Shown here: one piece after another, positions 11,501-26,700 of the stretch
Numbering within the stretch: the stretch's first letter is position 1
How the letters are laid out: every line of letters starts with the position of its first letter
Origin: Ascaris suum
Taxonomy: Eukaryota > Nematoda > Chromadorea > Rhabditida > Ascarididae
NCBI GenBank assembly: GCA_013433145.1
Contig: CM024183.1
Location: forward strand, 558,001-622,000
DNA: 64,000 nt
Direction of reading: 5' to 3'
Notes under the pieces: generated by a model
Told to the model about the DNA's origin: nothing
The model's database searches: none
Seen by the model: only the letters and a program-made list of their open reading frames with translations
Position numbers and translations under genes: made by a program

Positions 11501-13995
11501 AAATGATCACGCCAGATTTGAATTTTATAGCAATACATACCTATTTTTCTTTTGTGATTTCGATTAGTAGAGAGCAGAAAATTCCTGAAGAAAAGTTGGG
11601 GCGAAAGTTTCATTTCGGAATCGAGAAGAAAAATAAGAATTGAAAATCTTTATGATTCGCTGATTCATCTAGCACCAATCTATCGTCATTCAATGCGTTA
11701 ATAAAATATTTCAAAGTGATTTTATTTTGCACACTTACGACATTAACAGAAATTCGGTTCTTTCTGAAACAAATCATGCGAGCGATTATATGGGCTTTAA
11801 GTTCGTTGCAATCGTTATTCAATGCTTACATTATTACGTGCACAATTATTTGTTCACAATCATTCTGTTGCATTTGTATGAGAGCATTATTAACGCGAAT
11901 GTTCTAGGAGATGAAACATCCCTTAGATTCTATGGAATTTAAGTCTTCTAATGTATTTGTTTATCTTTTAATGAGTGCATTTCCATATATAGGTCAACAG
12001 TGTTCAGCATTTAGGTCGGAATATGCAAATAACTGAAACTTTTTGAAAGTTTAGGAAATAGATTTTTTTCAAGTCACTATTGCATGAGAAATGAGTTTCT
12101 ACTATTATTTCAAATCATAAAATATATATTAAATGATTTTTCTTTCAGATTCAATTTTCTAAACTAACTTTAAACTTATATTTAAATATTCCCATTATAG
12201 AAAGTTACTAAATTTAAATATAACCGAAATTTTAGATCTATGAGGAATTAACGAAACTTTTGGAACAACCTGAATATAAATTATTCGCTTGGGTCGGTTC
12301 AGGATTACAAAAGCATTATGGGCATATAACTGTAGCACGTCAAGATGTTTTTCAATCGGTTTCACAACAACTTTCTGCTAAATTGTATGCGTTTCTTTAT
12401 TTTTTTTAATTGTATATTTTCTCGAAATAATAATTTATGCATTGAAAATTTTGTTTTATAGAAATAATTGTAAAATTCATATGATTTAGAAGTTCTAAGT
12501 CGAAACTTTCTAAATGCGCTTTCCTCTCAATTATCTGCACAAAGCTTTAATAGGCGTCAGTTTCTATTTGTAAAGGAGATACATTATATTCATTGTAACG
12601 GTAAAAGTTCATACTTTTATATCCTGAAAAAATTACATCAACTCTATTCGGGTCGAAAACGAGAAATGAAAATTGAGCTAAATTAATCCATAAAAAGATA
12701 TTAACTTTCATTTGTATGTGACTTCTGCTTCAAGGTATACGGAACAGATCGTATCTTGTTCTGGGCAAATATTTTACCTGTTCATTTCGAAAATATTCTC
12801 TCCTAAAACCGCACTCAATTCCTTTAGAGATTTAATCACGAGAATGGGTTGTAGCTCCGATGTATATCATAATAAACATGAAATTTGCATAATAAACGCC
12901 GAAAAAGATCTGTCTTAGTCAAATAAATGGAATGGAAATGTATGTACTCTTTTCTGATCCTTAAATTATTCTAAGTATTGCAGGCGCGAAAAAATCCAGG
13001 AAATTGTTAAGGATGTCGATCCGGCAGAGAGGTCATTCTTACTGACCGAAAGCGATACAGATATCAAAATTTTCTTGAAGGTATATATTTCTTCAATTTC
13101 CGTTATGACACCTTTGTTTGGTGGTTTGCTAACTGAGGATTATATAGACGGTCTGACTACGCAAAAATCTATTGTGGCAATGTAATGAATGAAACTCATG
13201 TCTTATAGTGTGGCCAAAAAATTTCTCAGTTGAGGGCTTTATTCAAAAAATCGTTACTGGAGTATTATTATGATCGATAACTTAGAAAACTTTATGTTAA
13301 TATTCAACTGCAGTGAATGATGAAGGCTTTAATGAACTGGAAAGGGTTATGCCAAACTGAGATTAAAAAGAAGCCTAGGATTCTGCATTGTACTGAGATT
13401 TAAATAAGCTCGATAGGCATTGCTGTTGAATATTTTATAGGTGTTTGATCTCTTAAACCTATTTGTTATACCTCCCCAATCGCGTAAGCAAGGTTAATTA
13501 CACGCATATACCTATCGATAATGCATTTTGATCAATTTCAGGCGGCTTCAGGTGTTGTGTTCAATAAAGGTCATGGCATAGCGTTGATGATAGATCATAT
13601 CCACTGTAAACTCTCTGAGGGTAATATTCTCGTATGCGGTGATAGCGAAACCGATTTACCTATGTTAGAAGTCTGTCTTGGAAGAAATCCGCTCAACGTT
13701 TATACAATTTGGGTGACAAGGAAAGATGCACTCAAAGAGAAGGTAAAAATTTCATCAGCAGCATTTCCTTTATTTATTTTATCATATTTATTCATTCAAA
13801 TAAAATTTCCGCTTAAATAAAAAATATATTTGTTAAAAGTATAAAATTTAGGTTCGATCATTATGCAAGCAATACGGTAATTCGAATGTGGCATTCGTCT
13901 CATGTCCAGAAGTACTACTTGGAGCTATGGCACAAGCAACAATTCGCGAGATTAGCATTGCAAGACCACGTTACATTCCCGATATACATACATAA
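1..13995 (+). CDS. tps: Trehalose-6-phosphate synthase (GT20 + HAD domains), 5' partial, multi-exon
   Basis: This enzyme joins UDP-glucose and glucose-6-phosphate to give trehalose-6-phosphate in the cytosol. About 902 residues are visible; nematode TPS proteins run to roughly 1,300, so the N-terminus lies before base 1. Exons: 1-14 (probable), 557-737, 1573-1653, 2153-2227, 2592-2696, 3465-3692, 4290-4328 (tentative), 4450-4599, 5310-5448, 5748-5830, 6476-6628, 7671-7832, 8436-8564, 9274-9465, 9920-10102, 10493-10589, 11064-11170, 12236-12384, 12984-13080, 13542-13742, 13852-13995 (TAA). All phases agree. GT20 motifs are NGLLWPALH, HDYHLIL, GFFLHIPFQPPENFF, ERFDYTKGIKEKL and DGMNLVAKEML. HAD motifs are DRDGT and GDSETD. 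No exon carries a stop or frameshift, so the gene looks functional. The family is sure; whether it is the tps-1 or tps-2 type is not decided. Confidence 0.95.
2996..3055. repeat. Perfect 60-bp palindrome without spacer, in a TPS intron
   Basis: The 30-base arm 2996-3025 is the exact reverse complement of 3026-3055, with the centre at TGCA|TGCA. A further pair, AAGATGGA at 2980-2987 and TCCATCTT at 3065-3072, extends it as an imperfect foldback of 93 bases. It lies in the 2697-3464 intron, away from both splice sites. Confidence 0.95.
4290..4328 (+). CDS. tps: Candidate 39-nt microexon of TPS
   Basis: Thirteen codons (STLESSRTLMFIQ) lie between CCTGCAG and GTAATT, with phase 0 on both sides. 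Included or skipped, the reading frame of NDIRQR to LLGENAPADARLFF is preserved. The 3' splice site is C-rich and unlike the T-rich sites of the neighbouring exons. The exon could therefore be constitutive, a cassette, or not used at all. The inserted residues would sit just before the ERFDYTKG core. Confidence 0.4.
5469..5560. repeat. (TA)46 microsatellite in a TPS intron
   Basis: An uninterrupted TA dinucleotide run begins 20 bp after the donor at 5449 and fills a third of the 299-bp intron between two GT20 exons. It produces a spurious tyrosine/isoleucine open frame. Confidence 0.97.
8005..8034. repeat. Small hairpin with a nearby direct copy, TPS intron
   Basis: TGCATTCCGGA (8005-8015) and TCCGGAATGCA (8024-8034) form perfect 11-base arms around an 8-base loop. 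The left arm recurs with its flank, TATTGCATTCCGGATT, about 63 bp downstream near 8066-8081. Confidence 0.8.
9274..13995 (+). other. tps: C-terminal HAD phosphatase-like domain of TPS
   Basis: The frame carries HAD motif I DRDGT (9920-10102; nucleophile and acid/base Asp both present), a motif II-like VTTSPLMHLG (10493-10589), a motif III candidate NKGHGIAL (13542-13742, with a lysine) and motif IV CGDSETDLPML (same exon). This is the arrangement of trehalose-6-phosphate phosphatases. In nematodes the characterised phosphatase is a separate protein (GOB-1), and the TPS C-terminal domain is usually described as TPP-like. The first exon, 9274-9465, is an acidic linker. The domain ends in a short tail PRYIPDIHT. 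Confidence 0.85.
10964..11063 (+). repeat. tps: Four tandem 25-bp copies of a 3' splice site (TPS)
   Basis: Units 10964-10988, 10989-11013, 11014-11038 and 11039-11063 each run from GTTACTAT (GTCACTTT in unit 2) to TTTCAG (TTCCAG in unit 1). The real exon then begins GTTACTATTACTATGG at 11064, so the unit copies the splice acceptor together with the first exon bases. Phase from the preceding exon (one base, G at 10589) requires the acceptor at 11062-11063. Acceptors ending at 10988, 11013 and 11038 would each read into TAA at the fifth codon. Confidence 0.95.
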
Positions 13996-17511
<3,516 letters not shown>

Positions 17512-17576
17512 TCAGCCCTGGAGCATTCGTCATGAATAAATATCTCTGCATATCTCTTCCCCTAATTCCAACTCAC

Positions 17577-18960
17577 TGTTTCGGTAGTCCAGTTGTTTGA
17601 TGCGATCTTATTAAATGATCGCTTCATTACGTCTTAGGTTGATCTGCATTTCTTTTAGCAATTATGATGTCGATTCTAATTCGGTGATTCTTTTCGATCA
17701 TTCGTCATGTTTCATTGCAGTTATTTCCGGCGCTCATTTAAACTTCTTCATTATGGTCTCCGACACAATTCATAATTTTAATTGCCTCTCCGATGCATTC
17801 GTTGATTTTCCAATCGACCAATTCGGCTCAAGGTACGATTCTTTCCATTCACTTTTCTGTCACTCTTAGCAACGCTTCTATTTTCTTGGTCGCTGCACGC
17901 TTCTCTGAGCCGTAGAGAAATATTGCCATAAAATTTTTATTGAAAAGCTTTCGTTTTCGACTCATCAGTACTTTTCTCACGATAGAAGCGTTTTCCTCGA
18001 AAGATGCCCTCCAGCATTGTTTCATTCTTCGTACTATTTCTGCTTAAATCCTTTTGCGAATTTTTACATAGCTGCGCTAATAGATAAATTCACTTGCGCT
18101 TTCAATTTCCTCGCCTGGTTAAAGGTGTAAGTTTACCGTTGGGTTTCTCTATCTCAACTTCATGTGCCATTTTCTTTGATTGTTTGAAATTGTGAGATAT
18201 CATTGTGAGATATTATGACTATGCTGCTATCCTCAAATGCGATAGTTTCCCGTCTATTCCACACCTGTGTTGTGCCGATCTAGCTCATCGAATACCATTT
18301 GGACTCTTGCTGTCAACAACAACGTGAAAAGGCACCTTCACAGTCATATTCCTATTTTTATATCCATTTGTATTTCCCTATGCATCCTCTCTCATACATT
18401 CCTCTCTTGATACCTACTGGTGCTTGCATTTAGGGTGCGACAACTGTAGACAGCGATTTAGGTTGCGTTTCATGAATGATATAAATTATTGAACGATGTG
18501 CTGCAGCGTTTTCCACAGATCTCCGGAGGGCGGTGTTCAACGCAAACGAAGGCGTTTTCATTGTCTACAAATATCAAATAAAGGGGCATTTTGTACTCTC
18601 TGGTTTTTCCGATCAATATTAGCAGGCTTGTGGATTTGGCTGATTGCTGATGTACTCGGCTTAAAATCTTTCTGCTTGGCATTTTCCTTCTGTTCAATTT
18701 GCCATTTTAGTCTTTTGCACGAAATTTTCCAGAAACACTTTGTAACGTGATATCGGGCAATAGCTTCTGATATCATTTGGATTACCTTCCTTGATCATGT
18801 TATTTAACAAACTTACCAACAGTGTTTTTAGTAGTTCCCTTCCACTTTCCAACGTTTTACCTATTAATTCATCGATACCTGCCACCTTCTCATCGATATC
18901 ATCGATACCTGTAAACGTTAATACTACATTTTTCATATATTTGGTCGCTTTTTTTATCCT
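17577..18960 (-). mobile_element. Degenerate RTE-type LINE reverse-transcriptase fragment, copy 1
   Basis: Read on the minus strand the order matches an RTE-clade reverse transcriptase. AGIDEL and a KEGNPNDIRSYCPIS block (18,694-18,936, fingers) come first. IFVDNENAFVCVEH (18,470-18,697, motif A region) follows, then a broken GKLSHLR region near 18.25 kb, and an ENRSVAKSDRKVNGKN tail near 17.85 kb resembling the conserved TERKMER segment. Frames change and stops are frequent, and the second Asp of the AFD motif is Val, so it is dead. The 5' endonuclease part is not recognisable; it may extend to about 19.6 kb. Copy 2 lies at 37.15-38.26 kb in the same orientation. Confidence 0.65.
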
Positions 18961-21900
18961 GAGTGAATAATTGGTAGGAGGGTATCGTCCGTTTTTAGTG
19001 GAACGAAAATACGGTTATATGCCTAGCAATGCAATATCTCTCCATTTTTTTCTCATCAAACGCAATGTTAGTGCTAATTTTCTAAAAAGTTTTTAAAATC
19101 TCTCTTTCGACCCACTCGAGTCGGATTACTTCATTTAATTTTACTGCTTCTTTTATTAAAAGTAAAGATTGCAATTTACGACCGGGCTTATTGCATTAGC
19201 CAAGGCCTTAACCGATTTGTTATTTGTCATTTCCATTCGATAAAGCATCGAGCCTTACTTTTTAAGCATGCCGAAAATGCTTTTACTTTGCCCGCTGCAC
19301 TTTTATTAGCGTGCGTTTTCACTGATGAATTCATCTGTAACAGAAGAAAAATATGAATCTCGACTATGTTGTTTTCATTCTTCCTTCCACTCCTCGCAAA
19401 TTTTTTCATCTGGATTGACAGGTATACCTTATATGCTATTTGCTTTTGCTCGACAGGTATTCCTGCATCCCAACCACAGGTATAATCTCCGCCTCTGACA
19501 AACCTGACGACTACTGCCTTAGGTGCATAGTTTATCTTGTTGCATCCCGTCAGGCTACATTTCCTGCATGGCATGTCAGAATATTAAATAGGCGAAGGCG
19601 TTGATATTAAGATGCGCAATGAGGCTTTTTCATCTCAGAGATAATGGTAGAGCTGCGCTTATCGAGGTTTTCTCAATCTCTCATGTACGTGAACTGTAAA
19701 ATATTACGTCGATAGCATAACTTTTAAAGCAAAAATGATTTTAATAGTGCGATAGGTCATTTATAAACCTAATGAAGAGAAATAAACCAAATATTAAACC
19801 TTGAGAGAAATCACATATAACCATATTTGATTGAGAGAGGACACCCTCAACAAAAATTTGCTGAAATTTTTTCCTCAAAATGTTGTCTGTCTCCATAAAA
19901 ACAATTGTTCTTTTATAGTAAATAAACCTTTTTTGTCGATTAACGTTTCGAAAGTGACATTATCAATTATCTTGCATAAATGAATATAAATATTGCCCAA
20001 ATAATCATCTGATTTCGAAGTCTTTTACACATATAGTATAAGGAATAATATAGAGGAAGCGAAACGAGGGGATACTAGCCCATACTAGAGGAAAAACTGA
20101 TGTATCTCTTTAAATGCGTTGAAGATTTTATCAGAGAATGATAAGGAGAAATAATAAACAATGTATGATTTAGCGTGAGCAAAGAATAAGAAATTCGGAG
20201 TGAGGTCTGAATCATTAAGAGCAAAAATAGTTGATAAAGAATTATTTTCTTGCGTAAAAATACTAAAGTTTTTGGTAATTTCCTATACTCATGAACCAAT
20301 GAGCAGTCGGTATATAGCTGCAATACTTTCAAGATTTTTTTTCTCTTTTAAAAGTTGTTTCTGAATATCATGTTTTGAAAAATGCTTACAAAAATGATTT
20401 TCCTCGGTTTTTATAGACGAATACTGTTGCATAATTTATTATATTTAAAGTCAGTAGGAAATTTTCAGCTTTTATCATTTTTTTTTTTCAATACGATAAT
20501 CGAAGCATTTATGTTTATCATTCGTTAATTGTTGAATTATCACCATTGATAACAATATTATCGCTGAAGTTTTTGATTGCATTATGCATAAATAATTTTG
20601 AGTAATTTTGCAATTAATGCTTCATAAATTTTGACTTACAAAAATTTCTGCGTGAATTATGAAACTTAAAATGAGGCAATAATCTTTTAGGTATGGCTAA
20701 AAATTTTAAATTCATTATTTTTTATTCGATTAATTCGTTACAAATTATGAAATCATCCGACTTTAATAAACGAGATTGCAAAATTATCCATTAGATCATT
20801 CCTCTCTTGCATGTATTTTTTATGTTTTCCAGTGTAATCGCCTTAGTTCATCTAGCGAATGAAATCTCAGCTGATGAGCATATTTGCATTCAGTTATTCT
20901 CGAAGAAAAGAAACTATGGAACTTTCGCTTCGATAGGAAATTAGGTAATGGATTTGAGACGCCTATCGGGGCAATTTGTTCTTGACGTATATAAATTACT
21001 GGAGAGACGAAAGGCAAATTAAGGCAACGCTAAACATCTTGCTCAATAAATGCAAAGGACAGTAAAGTGGATTCATTTTTTTTTTTTGGTGTATTTTATG
21101 AATTTTTTTCATTTGTTTCATAGCATTTTTCATACATTTTTTTATTTATCTTGAAAGTATATTATAAGTAAATTGTATCTTTAAAAGGGTTAATATGAAG
21201 TTGTATTATGGGACGTGTTGAATTAAACTGTTCATTACTTCAAATCAACGAAAATTTTGAGTGTCCATAAAGAAATTGCAGAATCTCATTGATGAATATT
21301 TTTATTACTTTCTCTTCTCAATGCATGCATTTATATCTATCCCTCACGAATGTAGTCTATTCTGGTTTTCTAACCGTAATCAACGATTGCTAGAAAAATA
21401 TCACTACCGCTACATATGATTATTGCTTATTGATAATGCTAATTTTGAAGTATACAATTTTCGTGGTGAAGGGTGGGGACATTGCTATTAGCTTTACCGG
21501 TTAAAAGCTTCCTCGGAAAGCGGAAGAACAAAAGTTCGCATCCCACTTATGTACTCCATTTATTGTCAGAAATGATGCACATGATGCAATATTCAGCAAC
21601 GATGTTTTTCTCTATTCCCTTGTTCAAATCTTAAATGCATAAAGCATGGATAAAATTGTTTAACAGGAACCAATGGGAAATAAAGCGAAGAGGGTTCTTT
21701 ATGAAATCCTTCCTTTTAAACAAAAAACCCGACAACTAAAGAAATGATTGCATCACGAACCTTAAACCGAAAGCCCACTCCACCTAGAAGAGGAGGATGA
21801 CAGGTGGGGAAGGTCTAACCTCCCAGCACATGGGAAAAATGAAAAACGTAAGAAAAACATTGAAAAAATATTGACGACACTGGCTGCTGCCTGAGCGCCC

Positions 21901-23304
21901 TTTAGAACGCGTGGAGAAGCGTGTCGAAGATTGTGGCACGATGAGCGCTTTCGATGGCCTGACTGACCGCGTCTTCGAGTTTCGTGGTTTGCCATCAAAT
22001 AATAAAATGTTGCTAAAAATGTTTCAATATTTTCAATAATACGACCGACCGGTTTCATAAATTTTCCAGAAAGAAGTTTGTTTTTTTGGTGCTTCTAACT
22101 TCTTCCAGCATTGCTGAATCAGCTGCACTATGAATTCATTAGGAAAGCTCCATAGTTGCCGTATCAACAGACATATGCAGACATACACGTATATTGAAAT
22201 AAACATATGCCGCATATACAAACGCACATACTAACCTTTGCATAAGCACCAAATTTGTATAAGCGCAAACACATACGCATAGATACACAGACATACAGGC
22301 GCAGATAAATCATATTATAGGTGCCAAATTGCCCTCAGGAACATAAAAAGGCAACGTTTAGATTTTATGACCGTAATTAAACTCTTGTAGGCTGCAAATT
22401 GCAATCTAAATTGCAATCTCTTAAATCGCATCAAACTGCGCCAACCTCATTGAGGATAAATTTCAGTGAGGTTTTGCATTAGTTGTATAGATTTTCACCT
22501 ATAATAGTTGCTTTGTTGGCATTATTTTCAAAAATTTTCCACTTTTTCTTGCGCCTTTAAAAAAAAAAGATATTCCAACTTATTTCATTAAATTTGAAAA
22601 ATTTCCAAATTGCTTGATTAGTTAGCTGGGCTCGTAGAAAATTTTCAGCTTATTTCATACGCTTCAAATTTCATGTTGAACAACAACTAAAAAAAATGCC
22701 AATATTTTCTCTTATTTCAGTGCCTTTTAAGTGATATTATGTCACATTTTGGAATATATTTGAATGATGAGTTGAAATAGTCGCATCATATAGTGTTTTT
22801 CTTTTTTTTTTTTTTTTTGCATACTCTCATAATGCATACACATACTCATACTTTAGCTTCATCGCTCACTTATGCATTTTCTTTCTTTAAATATGCGCCT
22901 CAGTTCATCTTACAAGATCCAGCCGCATAGATAAAGATCTAGTAATCTCCGATCGTGTGAAATATTCCATTGTTTCCTAATGCATAGTCATTAGAGATCA
23001 ATAGCGATTTCTATAGAACATGAAATTGGCTCAATTTCTTTCCCTTTGAATGGCGAATTCGCGCGTTGTCTTCTTAATTGCAATAGAATCACGATTCCCT
23101 CATTATTGATCGGGAAATATTCACTTCTTCATTTCGGTCTCATTTGGTGGGTAATCGTCTTTTTTCGTAGCGTTTACCGTTTTGAATTGTGCAATTTTAT
23201 TCGAGACTTTGATATCATTTCTTTCTTTTAATTTTTTTTTTTTTTTGGATTTCATGAAATTCATGTTTTGGAGTAAAATATTTTTGGGGTAACTAATTCA
23301 ATAG
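18961..23304. other. Intergenic DNA, no supported gene
   Basis: AT-rich sequence with only short open frames lacking family motifs. A stretch near 22,150-22,330 is rich in CAGACA/ACATACA-like words. The minus-strand frame 19,227-19,574 could be a remnant upstream part of the RTE element, but no motif confirms it. Confidence 0.5.
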
Positions 23305-23309
23305 GAAGT

Positions 23310-23492
23310 ATGCTTATAGTATGGTGTAATATACTAGTAGCAATTTGTATGATAAAATACGGATATAATTTGGAGGAAATCAGATTAAAACCAAATAAAC
23401 CAAAAAAAGAAGAAATGTTAGCTCGACGAACGATTGAAAATGCACGATTCGATTTGGAAAATGAATATACAAAAATATTATATTCAATATGA
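23310..23492 (+). CDS. Possible small single-membrane-segment protein (60 aa)
   Basis: The frame begins with the hydrophobic segment MLIVWCNILVAICMI (residues 1-15). A basic, charged stretch rich in K, E and R follows (KPNKPKKEEMLARR, about residues 27-40), then an acidic helix-like tail ending ILYSI. That layout is typical of small mitochondrial or ER membrane proteins. An ATAG precedes GAAGTATG, so the segment could be a last exon or a trans-spliced single exon, and AATAAA follows at 23,707. An in-frame TAG stands just before the ATG. I do not recognise the family, and a resemblance to SMIM-type proteins is only impressionistic. Composition differs from the surrounding random frames. Confidence 0.35.
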   Translation: MLIVWCNILVAICMIKYGYNLEEIRLKPNKPKKEEMLARRTIENARFDLENEYTKILYSI

Positions 23493-23706
23493 TCTGATGA
23501 ATTTTTTTTTTTATTATATCGCCTCAATTTTAATCATCGATAGAATTGAAGAGAAAAAAAAAACGAGTTGGAATTACCGAAAAATACTCGACTTTCTCAT
23601 ATGACATTGAATTTTTTTATCAATAAAAAAAAAAACCAAAAAAGAAAAAGATTCTTCACTATATAGTTGGAAATATTTTTATCGTCGTCTTTTCTTTGAA
23701 TGCACT

Positions 23707-23712
23707 AATAAA
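23707..23712 (+). terminator. Candidate polyadenylation signal for the small ORF
   Basis: AATAAA lies 215 bases after the TGA of the 60-residue frame. It is supporting evidence only, since such hexamers are frequent in AT-rich DNA. Confidence 0.25.
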
Positions 23713-23730
23713 ATGAATGTTTGGCAAACA

Positions 23731-26700
23731 TTTTTACGCTCCTATAAACTATCGTAAATCATATTTTTCAATTAAAGCTTTTCCCTAGTGTCATTTATTC
23801 CAATATCTTTCCATAAATAATTTTTCGTTTTCATTTAAACTATTGAATTTAAATTTATTCAATCAATTTCGCTTAACTAGAATAAATTTTTAAATTACAA
23901 TTTAAAAAAAAAGCAATTATTTCTTAAATAAATTTGAATGAAATTAAATAAAGTATAGAAATTTTAAAAATTGAATTTCTTTATTTCACCTAAACTCATT
24001 TATAAGCATTTTTTTTTCTAAAATGCGATTGCTTTATTTATGAATATTTTAAGCGACTGCAAAATTTGCATAATTTAAAGACTGTAATAAGGATGACTTA
24101 ATATTGATCGAAGTTCATCGATTGATCAACTATTGAAATCGATAAGATAGTTGATCAGTCACATTGTCCAAAATATACCGCTCACTGAGTTTATTACAAA
24201 AGCGATTTAATAGTTCGTTTTGGCGTAATTGATGATAGTAAATTGAACTCTCGGAAAAAATCTTTACTATCGGCGTTGCAATAAAATCATTGTTGATCCA
24301 TTCGAGCTCTATATTGTTCCTAAAGAATTTCTAAATGCATAAATTGTATTTTTTTAATCAAAAATTTTATTGTTCTTCTTTGAAAATCGACTAAAAACAT
24401 TGTTCAAGCATAAAGAGATATTCTGCTTTTATGTACGAACTCAGAATGAAGAGTCACCTTTAATTAATTTTTTATTGGGGGGGGGGGGGAGGGGCAACAG
24501 ATAGATCTGTGGTTCTCTTTTCGAATCATATGAATGAGGAAAAAATAGGGAGGAGCTTTGTTCTATCGTAAATCTTAGAAATAAAACTATAATGGATGCA
24601 TTTTGATAATTCTTTTTTTTTCTAATGTTTCGAAAATTCAATTTTCACTTATATTTATGGGAATAATTTTGTAAATTGTTTAATGACTCTATTCATTACT
24701 CGCTTGAGAGTAGTTTTATTTTTTTCGTTTTGTGTAAATATTGAGTGCAAAAAAAAATTTTTTTTTTTAGCGTTTAAAAATTTTGATAGCGTAGATGTTT
24801 ATTAAATGTGATTCCATGATGTTAGAATTAACTTATTGATCTTGTCGATATTATTTTCTCAAAAATCTCATATTTATTGCCTACGAAGTTCTCAGTGTCA
24901 TTGAAAAAAAAAAATGCTGAAATCAACACATTACCTCATTCTAGACTATTTGCATCAATAAGATATAATTTTTTTTGTTGTTTTTATTGTAATAAAGAAA
25001 TAAATAAGTAAATTTATAATCTATTAGAAGTACTATCATTTTTTTTTCACGGTAAACTTGTTAAATTGAGCGATCTTAGCAAATTCAGCATAATTTCATC
25101 AAATTTTCTGGCAATGTTTTTCGATCCCTCTATATTAAATTATGATATTTTTTTTTTAAGAACACGACTCAGGTTTTTTTTTCACCCTTGTTCTAAGCTC
25201 TTATGCATTGAATCTTCAAATATTTGATTTATGTTCTTTGAAATTTTCTGCTTTTTTTTTTTCTGGCTAACTTCCTATGGATTTTCCGCTTCTTTAGCCG
25301 CTTATTATTTTCGTTCGTCTACTCTGTTGTCTGTCTTGATTCTTACATTTTGATATGTTTCATAAGTTTTTCCCACATCCAGATATTCAAATAAAAACTA
25401 GTAAAAAAACATTTCGATAGGCATTCATAAATACATCAGTAAATTAATTCATTGATAAATTTAGTGGTTTTATGGGTAATTTCATTTTTCATTCATTGAA
25501 TTGCTTAAGACTAATGTGGTTATTTCCGCATGCAGCTATCATGCCAATCAAACCTAAAAGTTTGTATGAATCCACATCATTTATTAGACTTTCATGAATT
25601 TATCAGTTATCAATTTATCGGCACAAATGATAAATATTTGTATCTAGAGATAGGTTTGAGCTTTTTTTGGCATAATTAATGAGCGATCGGATATAGAGCT
25701 AAGCTTAATCAAGGCAAATGTTTCGAAATATTTTTTGGGGGAGCTGGAAGGACACAGATAAACGTGAAGGGTAATATCATTCGTAAGGTTATCTGATGGT
25801 ATATTTTATGCCTAACAGACTTCATAACTCTAACTTCATTTGCTGTGTCGTTGAAATTTATCGGGCAAATAGACACAGATGCCTTTAAACGTAGATATGC
25901 GCATACACAGGCGGACAGAATGTTACCACAAAAACAATTTGCATATGCAAATTTATCAAAAGACATAAATAAGAAGAAGGTATCGAAATAAACCGGAAAT
26001 ATATTGTGAAACCGGAAATAAAAAAGGTTTTTAAAGATTGCAAACAACTCGAATTTGAATATTAAAAGAAATTAAGTTCTGGAAGCTAGATGGAAAAATT
26101 TCCTCTCATCGATTGATGAAATTCATTGACGTATTTCATAATCTTCGCGCAACAAATTGAATTTAAAAGATCACACCCTTGAGAGTAATTAACAAAACAA
26201 TTCTGAATCCTTATATGGGATTGTGTTGCTCACAACTCTCTATCGAAATGGCAAACCTATCAATTTCTCGATTTCTTTTTTCATTTTTTTTTTGTGCAAA
26301 AATTGAGATTCTTTGAAATAGCCGAAGTGTAATGCGTGGGCGTGTGAAAGATTTTTTTGCTTAATTCTCTCACTTTTACCTAACTAATTAGTTTTTCTTT
26401 TGTTACGTTTTTAAATAATAATCCAGCATTTCGTACCTAGCGTTTATAGACGTAGTCAATCACATTGTTTTTAGTGCACTTAGCTAACAATCATTTTACT
26501 GCATGTTGTTGTTCTCACGTGAGATATTATCATTTGAGCTTTCGTTATCACCTAAGATATCACCACCTTTATTTCTGTTATTATCTGGGATAACACCACT
26601 TATAATTTTGCTATCAGCTGTAAGATCGTTCCCTTTTTCTATATATTATCTTATCGCATCGTTATAAGTTTGAGATTGGCTTTCGCACTCTTCTCTTGCG

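Noticed and set aside
19227..19574. 115-codon minus-strand frame upstream of RTE copy 1
   Set aside because: Position suggests a remnant of the element, but I found no endonuclease or RT motif to support it.
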